IMG/VR virus record: IMGVR_UViG_3300002835_000583
Coordinates: 1-35,040 of that record
From: a virus
Strand: one strand, 5' to 3'
Length of the DNA: 35,040 nucleotides
The number at the start of each line of letters is the position of its first letter. The first letter of the stretch is position 1. Shown here in pieces: positions 16,017 to 22,481 of the stretch. The notes under the pieces are model-generated. The model ran no database searches, had not been told where the DNA came from, and saw only the letters and a list, made by a program, of their open reading frames with translations. The translations under genes and the position numbers were made by a program.

Positions 16017-16886
16017 ATGAAATTTATAGTATCTAAAGAAGATAAAGAATATATTGAAGAATCTTTAAAATCAGGAGAGGTCTTGCAAGAAGACCTTAGA
16101 AGATGGTTTAAAGAAAAGTGGGTAGACGTTAGTAAAAAGGTAGACGGTAAACACCCGCCTTGTGGTCGAAAAGACGCTGATGGGAAATCCTATCCAAAAT
16201 GTAGACCTTCTAAAAAAGTGTCTAAAGAAACCCCAAAAGTTGCTTCATCTTATGATAAAAAAGAAAAAAAAGCAATGACATCACAAAAAAGAAGAGCCGA
16301 AAAAGAGGACCCAAAAGTCGGTAAAGGAAATAAACCAACTATGGTCAAGTTTGATGAACAAAGTAGTGTCGATGAAAGAAGTAGAAGTTTTGCTTTTACA
16401 AGAAAAAAAAGATTGTTTAGTCAACCAGAAAGAATGTCCAATCCTCTTAGATATAAAGAAATGGATAGATTATCTGAAAGTGTGAAAAAAAGAACAATTA
16501 TTCAAATATCGGAAGAACAATTTAAAAGATTATTTGAATATAATGAAGAAACTCCAGTTTTAATATATGAAGATGAAGATGGTTCGGTACAAATGACCAA
16601 CTATGTTATTGATAATATGTTAAATGAAGCCGAATATCAAGGACGTAAAGTTCAGCTAGGTAAGATAATGCAGGGCGATATTAAAAAATTTAAAGTGTAC
16701 GTTAAGAACGATAAAGGTAAAGTCGTTAAGGTAAACTTTGGTTTTGGCGGTAAATCCGCTAAAGGAAAAAGAATGGTTATTAAGAAGAATAACCCAGCAA
16801 GACGTAAATCATTCAGAGCAAGACACAATTGTGCAAATCCAGGACCGCGTTGGAAACCAAGATATTGGGCTTGTAGAACTTGGTAA
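16017..16886 (+). CDS. DUF5872-like plus basic C-terminal domain protein
   Basis: 289 residues with two parts. Residues ~28-66 (RRWFKEKWVDVSKKVDGKHPPCGRKDADGKSYPKCRP) match DUF5872, a short Cys/Lys-rich family of unknown function seen in phages and bacteria. Residues ~160-289 contain IIQISEEQFKRLFE, then Q-G-R-K-V-Q-L-G-K-I-M-Q-G-D and a very basic tail ending F-R-A-R-H-N-C-A-N-P-G-P-R-W-K-P-R-Y-W-A-C-R-T-W. That tail is a Trp/Cys-rich motif found at the end of phage proteins. A putative gp21-type site L-N-E/A (202-205) lies between the halves, so the basic tail could be released. A DNA-condensing internal head protein is a reasonable guess. Last plus-strand gene of the unit. Confidence 0.7.
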   Translation: MKFIVSKEDKEYIEESLKSGEVLQEDLRRWFKEKWVDVSKKVDGKHPPCGRKDADGKSYPKCRPSKKVSKETPKVASSYDKKEKKAMTSQKRRAEKEDPKVGKGNKPTMVKFDEQSSVDERSRSFAFTRKKRLFSQPERMSNPLRYKEMDRLSESVKKRTIIQISEEQFKRLFEYNEETPVLIYEDEDGSVQMTNYVIDNMLNEAEYQGRKVQLGKIMQGDIKKFKVYVKNDKGKVVKVNFGFGGKSAKGKRMVIKKNNPARRKSFRARHNCANPGPRWKPRYWACRTW

Positions 16887-17201
16887 TTAAATTAATTTTT
16901 GTTTTGACCAATACCACAACCTATTATCTGAATATCTATTTAAACATTTAGCATCTTTCTTTTCCACTAATTTACCTATTTGCACTAAATCAGAATGGCT
17001 TCGGATATCAATACCAACATTAAAGCCACCATCACATTTCTCATATGTGGTATTATTCATAGGGGGTTCATACTTACCCTCATCATCTAATTTTAACATT
17101 TTAATCATTTCGTCCTTTTTCATTTTACACTCAATACTTCTTGTGTAAATCATTTTTTCAAGGACATCCAATCTTAATTTGCTGTAATCAACTTCTGACA
17201 T
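16887..17201 (-). CDS. SAP-domain-like small protein
   Basis: 104 residues. Residues ~5-40 (YSKLRLDVLEKMIYTRSIECKMKKDEMIKML) have the helix-turn-helix-like L...L......G......K...li..L pattern of SAP domains, which bind AT-rich DNA. The C-terminal part (IGKLVEKKDAKCLNRYSDNRLWYWSKQ) is not recognised. Convergent with the DUF5872 gene (stops at adjoining bases) and separated from the capsid gene by a strong terminator, so it must have its own promoter; a TAnnTTTG box lies 4 bases before its ATG. Confidence 0.6.
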   Translation of the reverse strand: MSEVDYSKLRLDVLEKMIYTRSIECKMKKDEMIKMLKLDDEGKYEPPMNNTTYEKCDGGFNVGIDIRSHSDLVQIGKLVEKKDAKCLNRYSDNRLWYWSKQKLI

Positions 17202-17205
17202 AAGT

Positions 17206-17213
17206 CAAATATA
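17206..17213 (-). promoter_or_regulatory. TAnnTTTG -7 box (Bacteroidota type promoter)
   Basis: On the minus strand this is TATATTTG, ending 4 bases before the SAP-gene ATG. It lies downstream of the capsid-gene terminator, where a new promoter is required. The geometry would give a leaderless transcript. Confidence 0.45.
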
Positions 17214-17230
17214 CGTAATTTCTATAAAAT

Positions 17231-17257
17231 AAAAAACCCCCGTATTTCTACGAGGGC
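17231..17257 (-). terminator. Rho-independent terminator of the head operon
   Basis: On the minus strand: GCCCTCGTA, GAAA tetraloop, TACGGGGG, then TTTTTT. The 8-bp stem has one G-T wobble. It lies 23 bases past the major capsid stop. Confidence 0.92.
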
Positions 17258-17280
17258 TTTTATATACTACATTAAGAATA

Positions 17281-19008
17281 CTATCTTAAAGTTCCCATGT
17301 CAAATGTTTGGATACCTTTTACAGAGATTACACCATAGTAACGGTTGTTAACCATTTTCTTTGCGTATCTTGTCATGATACCTTTGATAGGTGTCATGTT
17401 GAAAGGATTATACATTGTTGGAGTTAATTGTAAAGGCACATATGGTGCGTAGATATAACCAGCATCCAATAATGACTTACCTTTGTGACCAATCAAGATT
17501 TTATCAGCAGGGAAGTAAGGGTCACGATACACTTGGTAACGGCCAGCTAAAGTACCTACTTTTTCAATACCCATGTTGTATTGGTCTTGCTCTGGATGAG
17601 CGTTTGATACGTGGAAATATTCTAAATCATCGAATACAGCAGAAACTTCTGAAGAAACTACGATCCAGTTTGCACCACCACGTAAAGTTGTTTTATGGAT
17701 TTGAGCCGATAATTGGTTAATCTTTGTGATTAACGTTTGGTTCCAATCCTTTTGAGTGTAACCTTGTAAAGTTGCTCCTGATGAACCACCGTACTTCCAC
17801 TCATTGTAATCCCACTTAAGAGACCAAGCAGCACCTTTACGTAAATCACGTAAGATTTCACGGTCAACCTCAGCAGCGATTTGCTCAGATAATAAAGCAG
17901 TTAATTCAGCTTCAGCATCGATGTTGTGGAATGCACTAACGTCTTGAGCTAATTCTGGAGACCAAGTTGCTCTTAATTTTCTTTCAGTTACAGAAACTGT
18001 TACAGAAGAAAGGTCGAAAGAAACCTCACCGATTTCTTCTTCGAATTCTAATGAATCATAAACTCTGAAGTTTAATACGAAAGCAGATGCTAACGCGTCA
18101 GAAGCTAAAGTTACAGCGCTGAAACCAGCAGTTGCTGAATAAGTTTGTACGTCTACTTTTACATAGATTACACCTTCTTCGTCGCAAATGTCTTGGTATC
18201 CACCACTAGGATATCCTGATGTTGTATTTTTTTGACCGTAAGCAACGATACCTTTACCGTATTGTTGAGTTACAACGTTGAAATTTTTAGATTCACCAGA
18301 GAAAGATACTGTAGCTGATGCTAAGAAATCTTCAGTGTCCATTACAGAACCGTTTGGTCCGATTAATTTACCTTGAGCTGTTTTAGTGAAACCACTAAAT
18401 TTGATGATTACATCACTCTTAGAAGTACCAGTCATTGCTGAGTTAGCTACTTCAGTTACTTGTCCAGCAGAGAAAGTTACATAAGATGCACCTGCTAAAG
18501 TTACTCCAGAGAATTGACCTTTTGAATAGTCAAATAAACCGCTAGTAGCTTCATCATTCGCTTCGTAGAAACGATCGTAAAGGTTTGTACCTGTGTAACC
18601 TGTGCTTGCGCTAGCTCCACCTGCACCACCTGGGATACCGTATGGAGAATAATGTCCGTTTGCTGCGTTTCTTTCTTGTATCTTAGGGATAAAGAAGAAT
18701 AATTTACCAATTGGTAAGTTCATAGCTTGAACTGAAACGATGTCATTCGCTAATAATTTAGAGAACACACGACGAATAATAGGGAATACCACTGTCTCGA
18801 AAGAACCTGAAGCATCAGAAACTGCTGCTTCGTTGATTAAATAAGACGCTTGGTTTTCATACAATTGCGCGATGTTATCTTTTTGGTGACCGTCAAGGTT
18901 TTCTAAGAAACCTAAGTCATCCCATTTTCTAATAGTATCTTCTTTGATAACACGTAAATGTTTTAATCCAATGTTACCAACCATACCTGATTCTAATAAT
19001 GCTCCCAT
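17281..19008 (-). CDS. Major capsid protein, T4 gp23-like
   Basis: 575 residues, close to T4 gp23 (521) and larger relatives. The N-terminus (MGALLESGMVGNIGLKHLRVIKEDTIRKWDDLGFLENLDGHQKDNIAQLYENQASYL) is the helical propeptide. I-N-E then A-A (58-62) is a gp21-type cleavage site, giving a 60-residue propeptide versus 65 in T4. The body continues with FPIIRRVFSKLLANDIVSVQAMNLPIGKLFFF, the HK97-fold region of gp23, and the C-terminus (RYYGVISVKGIQTFDMGTLR) fits too. Assembles as the capsid shell after proteolysis by the protease three genes upstream in transcription order. A-rich 32-base leader before the ATG, no Shine-Dalgarno; terminator downstream. Confidence 0.93.
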   Translation of the reverse strand: MGALLESGMVGNIGLKHLRVIKEDTIRKWDDLGFLENLDGHQKDNIAQLYENQASYLINEAAVSDASGSFETVVFPIIRRVFSKLLANDIVSVQAMNLPIGKLFFFIPKIQERNAANGHYSPYGIPGGAGGASASTGYTGTNLYDRFYEANDEATSGLFDYSKGQFSGVTLAGASYVTFSAGQVTEVANSAMTGTSKSDVIIKFSGFTKTAQGKLIGPNGSVMDTEDFLASATVSFSGESKNFNVVTQQYGKGIVAYGQKNTTSGYPSGGYQDICDEEGVIYVKVDVQTYSATAGFSAVTLASDALASAFVLNFRVYDSLEFEEEIGEVSFDLSSVTVSVTERKLRATWSPELAQDVSAFHNIDAEAELTALLSEQIAAEVDREILRDLRKGAAWSLKWDYNEWKYGGSSGATLQGYTQKDWNQTLITKINQLSAQIHKTTLRGGANWIVVSSEVSAVFDDLEYFHVSNAHPEQDQYNMGIEKVGTLAGRYQVYRDPYFPADKILIGHKGKSLLDAGYIYAPYVPLQLTPTMYNPFNMTPIKGIMTRYAKKMVNNRYYGVISVKGIQTFDMGTLR

Positions 19009-19040
19009 TTTAAAATTTTTGTTTTTTAATTTTTTATTTA

Positions 19041-20207
19041 TTATTTTAATTTTTTCATCAAATCTTTCATTCTTGCAAATTGAGGTGCTTCGTAAACTTT
19101 TGATTCAGAAAGTACTTCAGTTGAAGATGTTGAAGGTGTTGATGCAATTTTTTCAACAACTGACTCGGTTACAGATTTTTTAGATCCAAGTTCAGTTTTG
19201 ATTGAATTGTAAAGATTTTTTGATTCATTTATAGTAGAAATTGTGTCAAATCTTTTCAAAATATCCAACTTCTCAGTTTTTGTTGTTGAGTGCTCAGTAA
19301 ACAATCTTGTAGCGTAAGCTAAATTTGCATTGAATACAGCAACCTCGTTAAGTTTATCTTTAAATAGTAATAACGCCTTTTTATATTCAGCATTTTGCTT
19401 TTTTAACGTTGTAACTTCTTCGTTTACTGCTTCTCTTTTGTTACCAGCGAAATGTAATTTTTTACTTTTAATTCCACTATGATAACCATGTCCGATGTTA
19501 CGAGCAGATTCAGTCGCTTCAACTTCTTTTGATGTTGACATAACTTCTTCGTCATCGTTTTCACCGTCTAATTCGATTTCATAAACAGTTTCTTCTTCTT
19601 CACCTAATTCTTCGTCACCCGCCATTGGCGCGTCTTCTTCTTCGTTATAACCTTCAGAAAATTCTTCTTCAGATTCATCTTCTTCGTTTAATTTGATGAT
19701 ATATTCATCTTCACCATCTTCTAAACTAATGTTGTCACCATCTTTTTTAACAATAATACCATCTTCGTCAGACATTGCTTTAAACACTTTTAATACTTCT
19801 TCATCAGAAGCACCAGTCATGTCTAACATGTCATTGTCATCAGTTGGCATCTCGTCATCGATTGCTGGTAATTCATCACCAAATCCTTCTTCATCATCAG
19901 GATCAGATAAATCTTCACCATCAATGTCTTTAGATGGTTCATCGTTTATTGCTGGTAATTCGTCATCTCCCTCACCTTCAGCATCTGCTTCTGGGTCGGT
20001 AACATCTTCTTCATCTTCAGGAGCGTCTTCATCATCTGCTTGTTCAGCAGTTAACTTGATCTCCTCATCTTCCATAGATTCTTTAAGCAAATCGTTTAGT
20101 TCTTGTTTCATTGTTGACGCAAGGATACCTTTTGCATTTTGCTTTACTGCTTCCTCAAGTGTTTGCACTTGAAGTAACGCTTGTTCTAAAATTGATTTTT
20201 CAGTCAT
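19041..20207 (-). CDS. Prohead scaffold (T4 gp22-like core protein)
   Basis: 388 residues, extremely acidic through the first half. A D-E-L-P-A-I-x-D-E motif is repeated (DELPAINDEPSKDIDGEDL... then DELPAIDDEMPTDD). A helical second half (EEVTTLKKQNAEYKKALLLFKDKLNEVAVFNANLAYATRLFTEH) is typical of gp22-like scaffolds, as is the C-terminal basic patch FARMKDLMKKLK, which probably contacts the shell. It would fill the prohead and be degraded by the protease. It lies between the protease gene and the capsid gene, as in T4. A TATTTATA box is 20 bases upstream of the start. Confidence 0.87.
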   Translation of the reverse strand: MTEKSILEQALLQVQTLEEAVKQNAKGILASTMKQELNDLLKESMEDEEIKLTAEQADDEDAPEDEEDVTDPEADAEGEGDDELPAINDEPSKDIDGEDLSDPDDEEGFGDELPAIDDEMPTDDNDMLDMTGASDEEVLKVFKAMSDEDGIIVKKDGDNISLEDGEDEYIIKLNEEDESEEEFSEGYNEEEDAPMAGDEELGEEEETVYEIELDGENDDEEVMSTSKEVEATESARNIGHGYHSGIKSKKLHFAGNKREAVNEEVTTLKKQNAEYKKALLLFKDKLNEVAVFNANLAYATRLFTEHSTTKTEKLDILKRFDTISTINESKNLYNSIKTELGSKKSVTESVVEKIASTPSTSSTEVLSESKVYEAPQFARMKDLMKKLK

Positions 20208-20227
20208 TTGTAATGATTAATTTACTA

Positions 20228-20235
20228 TATAAATA
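20228..20235 (-). promoter_or_regulatory. TATTTATA box, candidate late promoter (scaffold)
   Basis: Minus-strand TATTTATA ends 20 bases before the scaffold ATG. Confidence 0.5.
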
Positions 20236-20288
20236 GTAGTGTTTTTAAAAAAAGTTAGTTTTTAATCGTATAATCCTAATAAAAATTG

Positions 20289-20972
20289 TTATTTACTTAA
20301 AAAACTATTAAGGTTTCCCATTAGTTTTTTCATTCTATCATCAACAATTGGCTTTTCTTCAACAGATTCTTGATATTTGTCTTTATCAGATAAATCTTGG
20401 AAGATGTATGCGCCTGGTGTTGATGGTGATGAAACTAAGTCGAAACATACTAATTCAAAGTCATCTTGAACAATGTTTTGACCTCTTTCATTCTTTAATG
20501 AACCAACCCCTCTAGATGATATACCTAGAGTTGCTCCATTTAATAAAAGCATAGCTGCTTGGTCACCTTTAGTTGACACAATACCCATCTTTTTCCAACC
20601 CGGAGATGTGAATAGTTTAATTTTACCCATAAGGATTTTACTATCCCACCAAGTTTCTAAAATACTGTGGGATACCCTGTCTAAGTCAATAAGTGATGAT
20701 GATGGGTGATTTAGTTCGTTTAATGCCGAACCGCTATTAATAGCTTGTTGATATTTTTCGTTTTCTCTTTTTAAGAGTGCCTGTGGGTATATTCTACCGT
20801 TCTTGTTTGGTGTATCGTATTTTTGTAAAACGGCATAGAGAATAAAGTCCTGATTGGTATCTTTATTCTCCATTTCTTTTAACACTGCTCTGTTTTCACT
20901 AGGAGAAATGTGTCCAGCGTCGTATTCTATTAAAATTCCCTTACCTATTTCGTTTGGACCTAATATCTTCAT
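20289..20972 (-). CDS. Prohead core protease, T4 gp21-like (S77 type)
   Basis: 227 residues. Catalytic elements visible: His89 in N-E-L-N-H-P (85-90), the Ser motif G-I-S-S-R-G-V-G (150-157) and D178 in C-F-D-L-V-S-S-P. N-K-N-G-R-I-Y-P (57-64) is the conserved entry to the fold. Serine protease of the prohead core that cleaves scaffold, capsid propeptide and packaged internal proteins at [LI]-x-E sites. Several such sites are present in neighbouring genes. A TATTTATA box lies 17 bases upstream. Order relative to scaffold and capsid matches T4. Confidence 0.93.
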   Translation of the reverse strand: MKILGPNEIGKGILIEYDAGHISPSENRAVLKEMENKDTNQDFILYAVLQKYDTPNKNGRIYPQALLKRENEKYQQAINSGSALNELNHPSSSLIDLDRVSHSILETWWDSKILMGKIKLFTSPGWKKMGIVSTKGDQAAMLLLNGATLGISSRGVGSLKNERGQNIVQDDFELVCFDLVSSPSTPGAYIFQDLSDKDKYQESVEEKPIVDDRMKKLMGNLNSFLSK

Positions 20973-20989
20973 TTATAGATTTTTTATTC

Positions 20990-20997
20990 TATAAATA
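20990..20997 (-). promoter_or_regulatory. TATTTATA box, candidate late promoter (protease)
   Basis: Minus-strand TATTTATA ends 17 bases before the protease ATG. Confidence 0.5.
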
Positions 20998-21011
20998 TCA
21001 CATAATTAAGT

Positions 21012-21440
21012 TCAAAACTTGGTTTTACTAAAATTAAATAAGGTTTTATCGATTAAACAATTGTCAACTAGTTTTTTTACTAGATTTTCGAGCATAAAAG
21101 TAACCTCTTTGTTCTTTATGTCAAATTGTTTTTCAGTGTATAATGTGATTTCAAGGTTCATGAATGATTTCTTATCCAATTTAATTCCCTTGGTTCTAAT
21201 GTCTAAATCTACAATACTTTCTGTCTTAAAAAAGTTATTTAAATTAAATTCTCTAATTGTATCTTTAATTTTCTTTCTACTTCTTAGTATTGTTCTATCA
21301 AAATCGTCAGATTCATTTGTTGGTTTAACCCAAGCGTTTAATTTTATGTATACTGTTTTTAATGTTCTAAAGTCAACAGTTCCGTAGCCAATTTTAATTT
21401 TTTCATATTCGCCTAACTGAATATACTTACCAAATTTCAT
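21012..21440 (-). CDS. Hypothetical protein in gp67/gp68 position
   Basis: 142 residues, beta strands and a long amphipathic helix (DRTILRSRKKIKDTIREFNLNNFF), basic. No recognisable family. Position between a portal-side gene and the protease is that of T4 gp67/gp68 prohead core proteins, but no sequence similarity is visible. Upstream is a 104-base divergent region with the bS21 gene on the other strand. Confidence 0.65.
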   Translation of the reverse strand: MKFGKYIQLGEYEKIKIGYGTVDFRTLKTVYIKLNAWVKPTNESDDFDRTILRSRKKIKDTIREFNLNNFFKTESIVDLDIRTKGIKLDKKSFMNLEITLYTEKQFDIKNKEVTFMLENLVKKLVDNCLIDKTLFNFSKTKF

Positions 21441-21488
21441 TTATCTTTTCATGTTATTGTCATTTTATGGTGTTAGTAACTAATTTAA

Positions 21489-21508
21489 GGAATTTTTTTT
21501 GAAATTCC
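21489..21508. repeat. Inverted repeat in divergent promoter region
   Basis: GGAATTT, six-base spacer, AAATTCC: a perfect 7-bp inverted repeat between the bS21 gene and the divergent 142-aa gene. No T-run follows on either strand in the right direction, so it is more likely an operator or structured leader than a terminator. Confidence 0.5.
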
Positions 21509-21535
21509 AAAAAAACGGTAATTTTGTGATATATT

Positions 21536-21543
21536 TATTTATA
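21536..21543 (+). promoter_or_regulatory. TATTTATA box, candidate late promoter (bS21)
   Basis: An exact TATTTATA ends 1 base before the bS21 ATG (21545); an overlapping TATTTATT at 21532-21539 ends 5 bases before it. There is no Shine-Dalgarno sequence in this leader. Confidence 0.45.
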
Positions 21544-21544
21544 T

Positions 21545-21736
21545 ATGATTATAATTGATTTAAGTAAGGAAAGAAATCTCGAATCTGCTCTTAGAACGTA
21601 TAAAAGTAAGGTTCAAAAGACCAAGCAAATACAAAAATTAAGAGAAAGACAAGAATTTGTTAAACCTTCAGTAAGTAGAAGGAAGGAAGTATTGAAAGCG
21701 ATATACCTTCAACAGAAAAAAAATGGTCTAGATTAA
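21545..21736 (+). CDS. rpsU: Phage-encoded ribosomal protein bS21
   Basis: 63 residues, the length of Bacteroidota bS21. The pattern LESALRTYKSKVQKTKQIQKLRERQEFVKPSVSRRKEVLKAIYLQQKK matches bS21 closely (ALrxyKxKvxKxx...lrxRqxfxKPSvxRrxxxLkAxYxQ). bS21 sits beside the 3' end of 16S rRNA in the 30S subunit. In Bacteroidota it helps occlude the anti-Shine-Dalgarno sequence. The gene lies on the plus strand inside a minus-strand head operon: its stop overlaps the convergent neighbour by 4 bases, and it is divergent from the 142-aa gene. The leader has no Shine-Dalgarno sequence, unlike many host rpsU genes. Phage bS21 genes are known from metagenomes; a modified ribosome favouring phage mRNAs is the usual hypothesis. 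Confidence 0.92.
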   Translation: MIIIDLSKERNLESALRTYKSKVQKTKQIQKLRERQEFVKPSVSRRKEVLKAIYLQQKKNGLD

Positions 21737-22479
21737 TCCAGACCATTTTCTAATTGTTTTAAACGATAGTAGTTAAATTTCGTCGGGACCATTTCGTCCA
21801 TTTCTTTTTTAACATCCGTTAATTTTGTTGCAAATGTTGCGTCGTTAGATTTTGCTTCACTTAAGAGGGTATCTACTTTAGTGGTTAAACTTTCTTTTAA
21901 TTCGTTAACCTTTGTTTTTAAATCTTCATCAGAAAGTGATATAATTGTTTTTAAGGTTTCTTTTTGCTCTTCATTTAATGTGTTATTATAAAGAACGTTA
22001 AAATTGTTTGCCAAAACAGCATGTAATAAATTTTCATTTACTGTGTAAGTTTCGGTTGTTTTCTCAATATTTTCTTTTTTTGTTGTTAAATGTTCTACCA
22101 ACTTCTTTTTAGCCATAACTTTCTTATCAATATTATTTAAGTTATCATCTTCTAATAACTGATCAATTGAATCGTAAAGTTTGTTTTCATCTATTTGCGT
22201 GTCATGAACCGACATGTTGATAACTTGACAAAAGCTATTAATTTTCGTTGCCTTTTCCTTTAATAATTGACCAAGTTGTTCAACATAAAGTTTAGCGGTT
22301 TCTTTATCCTCAAAATACTTGTTCTCTATTTCTTCATAAAATAGATACATTTCTTTGAAATCTCTATTCTTCTTAATCACCTTAAACAAGTTTTTTGAAT
22401 TTTGTTTAAAAGTTTTATCTGTGTACGCCTCAGTTAATTTTTTCAATAACTTCGACTTTATTTTTCCAAAGTTGTTCAT
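21733..22479 (-). CDS. Helical protein downstream of portal, probable prohead core
   Basis: 248 residues, almost wholly alpha-helical and Lys/Glu-rich, with coiled-coil propensity (ENIEKTTETYTVNENLLHAVLANNFNVLYNNTLNEEQKETLKTIISLSDEDLKTKVNELKE). It starts 2 bases after the portal stop, so it is translationally coupled to it. Position matches the T4 gp67/gp68 prohead core genes between portal and protease. Sequence identity with these is not visible; the role is inferred from position and composition. Confidence 0.65.
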   Translation of the reverse strand: MNNFGKIKSKLLKKLTEAYTDKTFKQNSKNLFKVIKKNRDFKEMYLFYEEIENKYFEDKETAKLYVEQLGQLLKEKATKINSFCQVINMSVHDTQIDENKLYDSIDQLLEDDNLNNIDKKVMAKKKLVEHLTTKKENIEKTTETYTVNENLLHAVLANNFNVLYNNTLNEEQKETLKTIISLSDEDLKTKVNELKESLTTKVDTLLSEAKSNDATFATKLTDVKKEMDEMVPTKFNYYRLKQLENGLD

Positions 22480-22481
22480 TT

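Noticed and set aside
19693-20172. 159-aa Ser-rich reading frame opposite the scaffold gene
   Set aside because: It is the antisense of the Asp/Glu-rich codons of the scaffold; composition is pure shadow and there is no start signal.
21019-21387. 122-aa hydrophobic plus-strand frame opposite the 142-aa gene
   Set aside because: Hydrophobic residues come from the antisense of Lys/Asn/Glu codons; the minus-strand frame is in the operon with tight spacing.
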